A program made the position numbers and the translations under genes. 64,000 nucleotides of DNA from contig NC_135240.1 in NCBI RefSeq assembly GCF_947623445.1, forward strand, positions 23,622,001-23,686,000, given 5' to 3'. The notes below the pieces were generated by a model. That model did not search any database. It saw nothing but the letters and a program-made list of their open reading frames with translations, and was not told the DNA's origin. Source of the stretch: Clavelina lepadiformis. Taxonomy: Eukaryota; Chordata; Ascidiacea; Aplousobranchia; Clavelinidae. This document shows positions 1-11,713 of the stretch, one piece after another; the stretch's first letter is position 1, and each line of letters opens with the position of its first letter.

Positions 1-90
1 AAAATGTCCCTGGACTTGTTTCACTGTACAATTTACAGTCATTAACTGAAATGTGTATTTAGCATAAACATCTCATGTTTTCAATTTCAG

Positions 91-3000
91 AAAACTCCCA
101 TAGTGTTGTGCCCGCGCAAGCAGTGCAGCTTGCCCTTTCAATGATAGCAATACTAACTCATCATGCTACTTGGTTATTGCAAGAACTTCCCTGCCACCCA
201 GGTCAGGTATACGACCCTTCTTATAACAGCCAACTTGCTTCTGTTTTACCTGCACTGAAGGTAGCTTATGATTGGATGTATTGCAACAAAGACTTGTGGT
301 ACCCCACACCTCCAGCTAGACCACATAACAAGTAAGAGGCCTATTAGATGTACTGTACATGACATTTTAGGTGCTTTTAATCACTGAATGTGAATAATAT
401 AAGGTAGTGCTGCGGTATCAATAAATTCCTGGTCATATTCAGTGTTGTATTTGATGGCATGTAACTTGCGCACGTTTACATTTGAGAAAGATGTTCAAAA
501 TAATTTACAGTAAATTTTACAATATTATTTGGAAGTTTTGTGTGAGCTGTTGTTATCACCAATGCTCATCAACACTATCTGCATCAAGTCACAAACAAAA
601 TGATTTAATTATGTTTCCTGCTGTGCATGAGGAGTTTGGAATTTTACAATGATAAAATAGTGTAAATAGCTGTGTGCAATATATTCTGCAGTATCCGCAT
701 GGAGTATCCGAAAAGCCTTTAAACACAGCAATTTACTGCCAATATTTACCTTAATTTTGCAGTAGACAGCTGCAGGTTTTGCTCAAACAATTATCTTTGG
801 ATTTTGCAGATCATGTGATGTTTGGTCCAGTCTGGCTGAGTTATGTAATTGGTTGTGCAGCGATAATCGCCATTTTCCTGTTCGGGTTTTCACCAAAAGT
901 CATCACGATTTAGAAGAGGTAATTTTAATTCAATTTCAATAAAATGAACTCTTAACGAACATTAGATCAGCTTCACAGCGGTTGGTGAAAGACATGTGAT
1001 CACTGGGTCAACAGTCTGGGACATGCTAAACTAGAATATAAAATAAAACCAGAATTAGCTTGTGCCTTGGTATATTAAAACAGAAATATATTTCGCCCTC
1101 AGATGGGCATCATAAGTCTGTCAAAATAAATAGATGTTATTTTTAATTTTATCTTTTTTCACTAGCCATCAGGTAGCAGCCAAATACAAACATACTTTTA
1201 CTAAACTATTACTACAACACTACCAGTACTATGTTAAAACTGTTATTTACTAAAATACCAAACACTTTCCTATAGATCAGTTTACCAGAAGACTTTGAGT
1301 TTTCTGGATTTGCACCGTTGTCACAAACCGAACATGAACCACGATTCGTTCTCATCACAGAATGTACTTCCCCTGAGCAGCGAGTGATAGCTTTCAACTG
1401 CGTCCGTCTTGATTTGATCCGTGACTTTTTGGAATATCTTTGCGGAATGGAGCAACCACTACTTGCTTTCAAGCAAGGAAGGTATCTTAGCTTCACAACT
1501 TAACTGTAGTCTGTCGTATGCCGACTCCAGCTAAAGTTTTTGAGTAATGCCTTCTGCTGTGTATACGGTGGTTTTGTTTTCTTGTCACATTTTATTAAAT
1601 ACTTCGGTGAATCGTAAATTCACAATTATGTTTTGTTTTGCTGTACACATTATGCTTAATCATTGTAAAATCATTTTGTCTAGAAAATCCTAAACACGAC
1701 ACACCGTCAAATACAGTAGTTACTGATATGTGCAGGAAGTTCTTGTATATTCACCATTCAACCAATTTGTTGTCGCCAGGTACGTGGTGGTGATTGAAAA
1801 CACGGTTTCCTTGCAAGAATCAGCTCGTCGTTTGTCGAGTACGGATGATCAACCTGACGCGGTAAATGCTTTTATGGTCATCTTGGGGAATATTTTTACT
1901 GTACTAAACTAGCTATGATGTTATTTTGAGCAGATCCTCGAAGATGATGCGGAGCTTCGAGAGTTTGTTTCCGATGACGAAACCACACAGGATGACGATT
2001 TATTCCAGTTAAGGGCTTTGCGGGATTCACTGCAGAAAGAAAAACTTGTTCACGAAAAAAGAAAATATCAAATACAGGTTGGACAATGACATTGTGCTTT
2101 GTGTCTAATGCTATCATAAATGCCCTTGTTTTTACGAAGACTACTTAACTAATGTACCGGTATTGTTCAAGAAATTAAAACAAATATTTGGTGGTGATGT
2201 ATTTGCTAACTATTGCTCAAAAACCAATAAAAATGACCAGGTATAATGACATATTTACGCCGGTAATTTTACCTACTTCGTTCGGGTGCCTGCAGTACCT
2301 CATGGCGTTTTCCAATATTGAATGCATTGGCATGAGCGTTAGCCACGGTTTTATTATTCGATACAGTATAGTATGACCGATTTTTCAGCTTAGTCATAAA
2401 GATTCTATTTCTTGCAACATTAGACCTACATAAATTACATTATATTGATGCAACCGTACTAAAGCTTGTTTTCCGATTTTCTGCTTTCAAAGGGAGAATT
2501 TGCTGGTACGTCATTACTTTTTCGTTTTGTTTAAGGCATCTCTGGAGTCAGCTGACAAACGTAATGACACTGTCTATGTTAAACCACAAAACCTAATTCC
2601 TGATACCAACTGTTTTATCGACCATTTGGCTTCGATTAAAGCCATGCTTAAGACTGGTCTCTTCATGATTGGAGTCCCACTTGTTGGTAAGTTGTGGTGA
2701 CATTTGCCCTATCTGCCTTGGCTTGGATCTTTATCACCAGATGCTTGTTGCGCAGTGTTGGCCGAATTACAAGGCCTGGCCCAAGACAGCAAGGGAAACA
2801 CAGAACATGCAATAAAGGTGAAAGAGAATGCCGCAATGGCGGTTGACTTTTTACAAGAGAAATTCTCGTCAAAACGCGACCCAAAGCTCCAAGCCCTCAC
2901 CAATCAAGGGTCAGTGTTGAACACGCTTCTATTCCAGAGCCAGTTCGATATGGGTGACAAGGTTCGTGAATTCTAACCCCCCAGCATGCTTAATTTGGAT

Positions 3001-3224
3001 AAAGGATTAACACGAAACGTGTTTTACATTTTTAGGGGACAAATGACGATTTGATACTGCAGTGTTGTGCAAAGTACGAAGAGCGAACCAATGGCGAGAA
3101 TCCAAAGATTTATTTTACTGTTCTTTTAACCGACGACCGAAACTTGAGAGTGAAATCGCTTGCTAAGAAAACACCAACTCGATCGTTATCAGACTTTTGC
3201 AAATGGGCTGGCGTTGATGCTTAA
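91..3224 (+). CDS. SMG6: SMG6 (EST1A), C-terminal part with PIN endonuclease domain
   Basis: SMG6 is the endonuclease that cuts mRNAs in nonsense-mediated decay. Only the last eight exons lie here; the gene continues to the left. Exons read 91-331, 810-918, 1276-1481, 1780-1861, 1934-2077, 2536-2686, 2756-2961 and 3036-3224, all in phase, giving about 441 residues to TAA. The first exons encode the EST1 middle region (LPALKVAYDWM, then VWSSLAELCNWL). The PIN domain starts at IPDTNCFIDHLAS. Its three acidic motifs are all present: PDTN, GTNDDLIL and LLTDDRNLR, so the nuclease centre looks intact. The acceptor at 2756 was chosen over one at 2741 because it restores the family reading VPLVVLAELQGLA. 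AATAAA lies at 3401-3406. Exon borders are inferred; the family assignment is firm. SMG5 is excluded because its PIN domain lacks the full acidic set. Confidence 0.93.
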
Positions 3225-3424
3225 CCTGCCTTGTTTTTTTGTATTTTTAACTCCTGTACTTCCGCTAAAGTGCTAAACTATGGCCTGGCTGTGTACAAGT
3301 GCCTTTTACTTCCACTGATTTTCAAGCTTGCTCACAAAGTGCATGTTCCTCATCTTAGTTTTTCGTTTGATTGCAATATCCTTGCGTTTTTGGTGTTGGG
3401 AATAAAATTCGAATTTTTTTACCT

Positions 3425-4629
3425 AAACAATTTCATCGGTTACCGATTTTAAAACAGCAAATGCTAGACTGAGTACTAGACTATACTAATTGAACTAATA
3501 TTACGTTTAGTCAAGATTGAAGGCCCCAACAGCAGTACTTGCGATTCCTGGCCGAACCAAAATCACCATGCGATGTGGAATCCCTAATTTCGTTCGTCAA
3601 AACGACTAACGTACCAGGCGCGTCGCTCACTGGTCAGTTTGGTTGACCAGATTGCCTAAGAATCGCAGTTACCGTAATAAGTGTTTGACTGAAGCCAGAC
3701 AGTAGCGTCAACCCGAATTTTCCAACTACGTCGCTTTACCTATTACGTGCAGTACTTCGTCGCGGATTCTAATTGATCACGTGGCGGCTTGCAAACCATG
3801 AAAACAGGGAAACTCCCCTGGAGAATTTACGTGACGGTAAGTAGGGAAAACACCTCATTTTTTCACAAGTCTTAAAAATAGGGAAAGAGGGGGGAATCCC
3901 AATTGATCACGTGACACGTCTGTGGCGATTTAATACCAAAATGATTATAATCATTTAGTTATGATTATCATAGACTAATTATTATCAACTAATTAGTTAT
4001 CAGAAAAAATTTTTTGATATAGTAACAGAAGTGGATCGTATATCGAGATGTTATCAGTTTATCACATGAACGAATTACGTAATAATTCTTCATAAAACTT
4101 ACTTCAAGTGTGTGTAATTTTGTTACAAGCTGCCTATTAGCTACTGAGTAAAACTGAAATTCGTGATTTTCCGAGTTTGAAAGTTATAATAGTTCATACA
4201 TTTTGATAGCTTAAGCGCATTAGCCTGGTTCCATTAGTAGACTAAGAACAGTCTGGACTAGGTTGTCACTTTTCATTTATTGCAGTATAAATTTCGAGCA
4301 GCAAACACAGGAAAAAGAGGAACTGTGGGCGGCAGTGTAGAAAGAAGATATCTATACTGCACTGTATAGATGACATCGGCGTAGATGATATCTTCTACTG
4401 CACTTATATGCTAGGCATGTCTTCAGCTTTGATATCCTCTCTTCATGACATCTTGTAGCATCTATCAACAAAATAATAATGTTTGACTCAGCATACAACG
4501 TCTTTTTTCAGAATATTTATCCTCGGAGTGGCGAAGTCTTTGCAAGAGTTATACTCGGGACACTATTCTCCCATCGCTCGATTCTCTATTGCTGAGCTTG
4601 TGTGTGTGCATTATCCGATTGTTGTCTTC
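3425..4629. other. intergenic region between the convergent SMG6 and ASPSCR1 3' ends
   Basis: No coding exon is supported here. The stretch is AT-rich, notably 3940-4020. It holds two identical 13-base direct repeats ending in CACGTG (3771-3783 and 3901-3913) and a nest of short inverted repeats at about 4335-4415. Its right edge contains the likely ASPSCR1 poly(A) signals on the minus strand. Confidence 0.6.
4335..4415. repeat. imperfect inverted repeat (hairpin-forming)
   Basis: The arm GTAGAAAGAAGATATC near the left end pairs with GATATCTTCTAC near the right end. A smaller hairpin, CTATACTGCACTGTATAG, lies between them. Nothing shows whether it is transcribed. It may be a small MITE remnant or chance. 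Confidence 0.4.
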
Positions 4630-4655
4630 TTTATTTTCATTTTTTATATTTTATT
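4630..4655 (-). promoter_or_regulatory. poly(A) signals of ASPSCR1
   Basis: Two AATAAA hexamers on the minus strand lie 150-175 bases after the stop codon of ASPSCR1. No other hexamer is closer. Confidence 0.5.
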
Positions 4656-4803
4656 TGTTGATTTTTCCGAGCTTGGATTTGTTCACCAAACCAAAGCATT
4701 ATCCATGCCTTGCTAAGGGCATTATAACGGTGGCGCAGCTGGATACTGAATACGAGTTCATATCATCGTGAGCCCATGGCTCTCTTTCCGCTCTGTTATC
4801 GAG

Positions 4804-7800
4804 TCAACAAACATGATGCTGCACACTGTACAGAAAACTCGTGCACAAATGCGCTTTGAAGGCTTTGTACCTTTTCAATGCTCTGTTCGCCTCCTCGAGA
4901 GAGCAGAGATTATCAAAGGCTGTTTTTTTGAGAATATCTTCCGCTTTCATCGATGGACTTAAATTGGAACTAAAGTAGACTCTTGCGGCGGGTGTGAGAT
5001 TATTCTGCAAACCATCAAACCAAAGTCATTCACGTTAGAACTTTACAAGCTATTGGCTTACAATAGAAAAGCAGCTGCGCTTACGTCAAAAAGCGATGTC
5101 GTGTCGTTCTTCAAAATGCGTTTAGGGGGTGACGTGACTGAAATTGTTGAGGTGAAAAGAGAAAGTAGATTTAATGGGGAAGAATTCCAGTAAAATAAAA
5201 CTACAAATTTATCAATTATTATTTGCCTTACATAATTTAAATGACGATACAGAAACGTGACTCTTGACAAAGTTGTATAAATCTTCCACTCTCTCCAATG
5301 GACGAAATACTCCCTGAAGTAGATACATTTTAAACACAATTCAAAGTGAAATTAAGCTATATAATAGTCAAGAATAAGCAAGAAATAGTCTTTTACTGAA
5401 TGTTGCTGGCTTAGTTTTGTACTACACTGAACTTATTGGCAGTTTTACATAAAAAAAAAACTACAAAGTCGAAGAACCACATCTATTTTACTTGTAGAAC
5501 AACTCTGTCTGGAAACAAGATTCTGACAATTATTTCTGGATATCGAGAAGCTAATCGAAGTTTTCTATTTTTTCTCTGGTCATCCGTGAGCAATGCTTTT
5601 TCTTCATGTCTATTCCTGATAAAATATGGCACTTGTATAAATACTAGACCATAGAACATTTATTTGATATATAACATCTTCTAATGCAAACAATTGCTTT
5701 AAGAAAAACTAACCTTTCATGTTTCAAGTCTGCCAACATCTTTCGAACATCATCAACAGTCACGTCGAAAAAGTCATCTGGCTCAGCCTGGTGTTCTACA
5801 AACAACAAAACAATTAACTTGGCAACTGGTTTAGTTGACCACTTCTTTATGAAATAGGTTAAGTCAGCAGCTATGTACCTTGAGCATCCTCATTTACATT
5901 GTAACATTTCTCATCGAACAACATGACGTGGCGCTCACAAGCAGTTGACAATATTTCATCATCTAGTTGTGAGGAATTTTTCATCAGTTGCTGTCCTTTG
6001 GTCGCCGCTGGGAACTGTTGTGAGGTATGAAAATGTTACCAGGACAATCTTGTGGTGTGACACGCTAGCGACATATTTAATTTTTACATACATACTTCAA
6101 ACTTTGAAAAGTCGTAATCTTCTTCCGTTTTGCTCTGCGGCGATTCTTTCAGTCTCTTAATGCCAGTTGATGTATTTGGTTCAGAAATCTGTTAAGAAAT
6201 AAATGCATGATCACAATCCTAATGAAAGCACATAAACACAAAAAGATAACTGCACCAGCCATCCAATACTTAGTGAAAATTTAGTGAACAATCTAAAATA
6301 CATGATGCATGCATAATTATTTATTAATCACTTCTAACATTCCAGTGTGGATATTTAAACTAAATGACCAAATTAAAAAACAGTAGGATTGACTAAAACC
6401 ATGCAAAGAATCGTAACACACCTTCCTTTTTACCTTGCTTGTTGGACCTGGTTTTACATCCATTGGTGATTTGTTGTCAGAATCGGGTCTAACGTCTTTG
6501 ATATTAGCATGTAAGCATGAAGTTTCAGGGCCATTGATTGATGGAGCTGCACCATGTAATGCATCCATGTTTTCTGTGTTCTGCTTTGGCGTCAATCTTT
6601 CATTACATTTAATGAGAGCTGGCTTACAGGTTTCATCTGCATTTGGTTCTGATTGCAAGTTCTCCGGTTTATCCATTTCAGAATGATTGAGAGAATCGTT
6701 TGCAACTTCATCTTTGGGAGGTTCTGTCTCAGTTTCTACAATGCCATTGTCATGATTTTGGACATCCATTCTTGCATGAGACGCGTTTTCTGTTAGTTCC
6801 ACTGTCTCTGCAGCACTGATTTCATCAGAAGACTTGTACGAAAACCTTTAAACATGAAATTTAAAACTTTGACAAAACTAACAAAAATTAATAGGATTTA
6901 AATGACATGAACGAAGAGAAAAAATTTGAGTAAATACAGGTTGACTTATAAAAGCATCTTTGACTGTAGTTTCATTAAACGAAATACCTCAACAAAGCAC
7001 TGCCTTTAGTGATGCCAAGCATCCTCAAACTGGTGGAAGATAAGATTTCATCTCCTTCAAAATTTTGCCTCATGTATACAATCTTAGGAACTGCACCGAG
7101 GTCATGCGTTGACATCCTTCATAGAAATTGACGTTAATAGCTAACACCCCACAACGGCTATTACTTAAGGTGCGATGTTTATCACAATACTGGTCAAATC
7201 AAAAGCCAATTGAATCTCAATTTACAACAACTTGTTTTGTGATACTTAACATTTTCTTACATTACTATTTAACAAGTCATTACAAATTTAAACCTTTCTA
7301 AATCTTTTGAAAAATGTTGCACTATCTGAGAAAGTGATGTTGTCGTAGGGAATTCCCCAGTTAATCTCTGACCACCTTCTACTTGCAAAGCAATTCTAAT
7401 GCTCGGGTCAGACTTCACAGAGTTGTCAGACTCCACCTGGCATAGCTCCAGTTTTGCATTATTGGGTAAGTTTGTGTAGCGCCATGGTAATGAGTTGTCA
7501 AGAACTTTTCTAGTTTGTGTTCTAAAAACAACAACAAATATTATATAGATACCAAAATTAATGCTCTATGGTCCATTAAAATTAATCATCAATTTTTTCG
7601 CAAGTATGCTTTGTAAACATAAATTGTACATCAGTATTGCAATGGGTTTCAATGTAACCTATCAATAGCAGTAATTTATCAACACAAACCTCAGTTCATA
7701 CTGCGTGGCATCAATTTTTTCCCCTTTGCAAACATCTTCCAAGATCTATAAAAATTTCAAATTTTTATGGTTAAAGAACAAAATCAAATTTAATATACAT

Positions 7801-8484
7801 GTGATGCGGAACAGACCTTTTATTGTTACATTGATATTAATCATTGCTACTGATAACATTATTATTGTAAATTAATGACATGTAAAATATGACATGCTAG
7901 ACTCCATTTATTGTTAAAATAGATTAACACATTCAAGCAATAAAATGATTAAATAAAAAGCATATTTCTGTGAGTTGATGGATTACTAAAAGTTTTCTTC
8001 AAATTCTTTTGTATATGGACATTTTCAGCTAACGGTTTATAAATTTCTTAGTTGCTAAGAGCTTTAGCCGCTAAGCGATTATTAGTTGGATAACTTTTTG
8101 TCAAATTTGGAAAGCTAAATCAATACTGGGAGCGAGTAGCAGTGCAGAAAAGATTTAATGACATGTACGCTCAATAAACATGTGCTCTAGAATTTTGACT
8201 CTCATGTTTGTTCTGGTTTATTAAGATTAAACTTTTTAATAGACTTACAGCTTTTATTTACATACAAATGTCAGTGTAATAAACTAATACTTTAATATCA
8301 TACCAGCTAGCATAGGAAGTTGGTATGAGCAGCTCAACCTGAGGACACTGCATAATGCAGTGATCCGTAATCTAGTCTAGCAAGTATGCCAAAGCCTATA
8401 TACCTGAAATATGGTGCTATTATTATTGAACTTCACCTTCTTTCTTCGTCCATTGAGACATAAAACAATTGCACTTTTTGACAT
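4804..8484 (-). CDS. ASPSCR1: ASPSCR1 / TUG, UBX-domain tether protein
   Basis: TUG binds p97/VCP and in vertebrates tethers GLUT4 vesicles. Twelve exons (high to low) are in phase: 8404-8484, 7690-7745, 7294-7521, 6988-7116, 6434-6845, 6096-6188, 5879-6014, 5714-5795, 5492-5615, 5232-5313, 5085-5137 and 4804-5004. They give about 558 residues, close to the human length of about 553. The first exons form the ubiquitin-like N-terminus (LCLNGRRKKVKF; WRYTNLPNNAKLEL). A second region, VPKIVYMRQNFEGD, resembles the Ras-binding-like segment. After an acidic, low-complexity linker come DFFDVTVDDVRKMLADLKHE and the UBX domain (SRYPEIIVRILFPDRVVLQ, GVFRPLERVEDLYNFVKSHV, FTSPPKRILKND). Exon 5 has an alternative in-phase donor at 6422 adding four residues (VKRK). 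Poly(A) candidates on the minus strand are 4650-4655 and 4630-4635. The C-terminal tail after exon 12 differs from vertebrates, so a further small exon is possible. Confidence 0.93.
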
Positions 8485-8504
8485 TTTGCTTGGTACTGAT
8501 AAAT

Positions 8505-9240
8505 TCTATCAAGTATGCTATAATCAAACCGTCCACAAATACAGTTTAACCATCTGAAAAGTAAGGAACATTAATCAGTCGTAATTCGTATCATGCATTT
8601 TTTGCTATTATCAGATTAACTAAGTGTGGAGCAAAAACACAATGATAGCCTAACCCTAATTGAAAAATTTGCTGTTTTTTTGAAGAAAAATCTATTATAT
8701 ATTAGAAAATAAAAATACATTAGAAATATGTCATATACAACAAAGCAGTGTGCGGATTAAAACTTCTCCGACATTCTGGCCAATCATAATTGTTATGGCT
8801 AAAGGTATGACCACAATCCTGTTCATCCATCATGCTTTGATGTTTCTAAACATTTTTCGATTGTTTTTGCTGCACTATGCTGTCCATGTGCAAAACGTTT
8901 TTGATAAAAGGAATCTTACCTGCAAAAAGGATGATGAATCTGCCTGAAAATAATAGGGTAAATTTATTTGGTCCATAAATTAAGGCTTATAAAGTCAAGT
9001 GTGTAAAAAGCGTATTTGAGTTTTATCTAGGGTTTGCAGTTGCCACAAAATACAGACTGGTAGTCTATCAAAAAATACTGTGTGACATATAAGCTTTTAT
9101 CGATTCTTATTGAAATTTGCCTAATCATTATGGCTAAATTAGCCTAAATGGATGAAGCCAACCTTGTTCATTTGTCACGCTGCAATGATTTTAAACACTA
9201 TTTGACGTTACTTTCTGACTTTTTTTAATGCTATAGTTAT
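8505..9240. other. upstream region of ASPSCR1 with left copy of a diverged duplication
   Basis: No gene is supported. The segment at about 8780-8930 resembles about 9105-9300. Shared marks are AATCAT...TATGGCTAAA, GTTCAT and TTTTTGATAAA followed by GAATCTT and CCTGC or CCCGC. This suggests an old local duplication. The ASPSCR1 promoter should lie just above 8484. Confidence 0.45.
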
Positions 9241-9300
9241 GCCCTTACTTCTTGCTTTCTGCGAAGCATTTTTGATAAAGAGAATCTTGCCCGCAAGAAT
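9105..9300. repeat. second copy of diverged local duplication
   Basis: Partner of about 8780-8930 (see that region). The best-kept part is the end: TTTTTGATAAAGAGAATCTT here against TTTTTGATAAAAGGAATCTT there. A third short echo, CCTTGCCTGCAAAAACGCG, is at about 9728-9746. Confidence 0.45.
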
Positions 9301-9306
9301 ATCAGG

Positions 9307-9511
9307 TCTAGTACACAAGTGCACAACCACAGGATGCATTTGTATACTAGACTTCAGCTACTCAAATTGCGACGTCATTTGTTTGTGCACTACTGCACTA
9401 AACCCTGCCTTTGATACTCAACCCCAGGTACTTAAGTTGTGATGTCATCTGGTTGTGGACTTCTGGAACACCTCCCAAGGCATCCTGTGATTGTGCACTT
9501 GTATACTAGAT
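9307..9511. repeat. inverted repeat, arms of about 31 bases
   Basis: The left arm (9307-9338) starts TCTAGTACACAAGTGCACAA and continues to CACAGGATGC. Its near-exact reverse complement is at 9480-9511. About 140 bases separate the arms. No target-site duplication was recognised, so a transposon label is not given. Confidence 0.55.
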
Positions 9512-9869
9512 CTAGACTGCAGAGTATGGCAGCAGCACACCCGAGATTTTTTTCCAAACCGGAATTGCACACCAGGGCAAACTGGTGTCTCCAAAAAAAC
9601 AAAGGAGACACTAACTTTTGCTCCAATTTGTATGTGTAACTGCAAAATTAGAGTAACTGAAAGGCCTATCTCTAAAAAGAAATGGGAAACTCCGATTTTT
9701 TCCCTGATCTCTATTGTATAGGGTTGCACCTTGCCTGCAAAAACGCGTGGCAGCCTTCGACCACGAGTCACAGTGCACACCATCTGCTTCCTTGCACACC
9801 AGAATTTTGTTTCTGCGCACCCGAGATCTTGGCTAAAAGTGCCATAGTCTGCAGCCCGGTACTAGGCTA

Positions 9870-11320
9870 GGCCCCAACTTCTTGCATACTTATTCTCTTA
9901 ACCAAACCGCCAATGTTCCTGTGTGGAAAAAAAGCATTGTGAACCGGACAAGTCCGGCAGACAACGTATAGCTATCTGGTGCACAACGTGATAAAATGGC
10001 AAAGCATGATCAAGGGCTTTAAACAACACACTTAAACTAGGCTACCTAACACATCTCGTATAGCTTATGATCAAGTAAACAACTAACCAAACAATCAACT
10101 AACAAGTATAGACCTAAATAGAAAAGTAAGCGCTGCCAGGTCTAAGTGCAAGAGCTAGTTCAGTTTATTCCTCAAAAAAACTTTTTGTTCTTGTTTGTCC
10201 CTGTAGACTGCAGAGTCATGGTCATGTATTCAGGCACAACATTTGTCAAGTCACACAGGATAGACATCAAGGTTTCTCAATAAGTAGCTGCACCAAAATA
10301 ATCTCACGACACAAGAGATAACAAAGTAAAAATTAAGATTTATCTTTATTAACGACATAACAAAAATTGTGTGGGTTGGATAAAATTTGTGTACGTTGGG
10401 CATTACATTCATTGAATAAAACTGAAATTCTTGCCAAATTTTTTTAGTTATGGGTTTTTATTATAGAGTTTGGATCATTTCAGCTTTCTGATGAATGTAG
10501 GACTGCATAAAAAGATTTCCACAGGCGACACAAGAAGCATGTGCTTAATACTAATTGCGTAGATATCATTGTTTTCAGAGTGTAGGCACGCAACTTGTTT
10601 TAAAAAGTCCATCAATTATACGAACCAATCAATACTGTGTGATTAAGGATTTTTATAACGATAAATGCACACATTTTGTGACACAACTTTTGTTTTGAAT
10701 GGATATTAAAATTTGGTTTTTAGCTGAGTAAATAAAAAATATGTAACTACAATGAGTATTTTCGGTGGGATTATTTTCATCCACAGTTCCTTTACTTTAT
10801 TTTTAGGAATAAATCTGAATAAATCATGGAAGAGCACCATGTTGGAATAAAGTGGCAGAAGTACAATTTTTAGCGTTTTCACTTTATTTTACTTTGGCCA
10901 CCGGCAAAGACATGCAATTTAAAATTCCAATCTCCTGTATGCTGTCCCGCTCGTTACGGCCGGTCTTAGGCCAATGCGAGCGATGCACCAGCTTTGCGCC
11001 CGGGGTTTTTTTGGGAAGGGAAGGCACGCTGCTTAACACTAAAACTTAAATAACAATTTAGCTTTTATTTTGCACAGATCCCAGTGTTAGTTCTCATTTC
11101 TTTTCTCGAAAAAGAATGTTTTGGGGAAAAAAATTATAAAACAAAACATTGATGGTAGCTGATTTGCAAATAGTTGATATTTGGCTTATGTTATTAGGCC
11201 TATCACTATAATTGCTTCAAGTTATTTAAAAATTGCCAAGGGGCTTCGTTGGAGACTAACAAAGTAAAAAATACAAATTGTAACTTGCAAGGGGTTTAAT
11301 TGAACAAGTAAAATCGACCT
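9870..11320. other. gene-free region
   Basis: I see no supported exon, RNA gene or repeat here. Short open frames exist but lack splice-phase partners or family resemblance. The right end holds the minus-strand AATAAA at 11321-11326 that probably ends the SAXO5-like transcript. Confidence 0.5.
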
Positions 11321-11713
11321 TTTATTAGCATAATATAAACAACAGACACGACGTGCATACAGGTCATTACAGCAGTTACATGAACTTTTGGACGGTAAAA
11401 CATATTGGAGTATCATGATAAAAATGCATCAACAGAATTTAAAAAAATATAACAGTGGCTTCAAAAATATTAGAATGATGGCTTTAAATAAGTGCATTTT
11501 TGCAACTACATTTTATCTAAACACCTGCAACGCAAGAATTTCGTCAGCTATTACAACTGTCAAAACTTGAAATATTCTACCAGTTAAAATCATCTACCAG
11601 ACATGGCTTATAAGTTGCATCAGTAGCAGTTTTGTTTTACACTAAGAACGACCTTAAACGCACGAAAATATATAAACAATGGATACGATAAAGCTATAAT
11701 ACACAAAAAATTC

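Noticed and set aside
9445-9783. 112-codon minus-strand frame
   Set aside because: It overlaps the repeat-rich block and other open frames on both strands; codon content looks random and no family is recognised.
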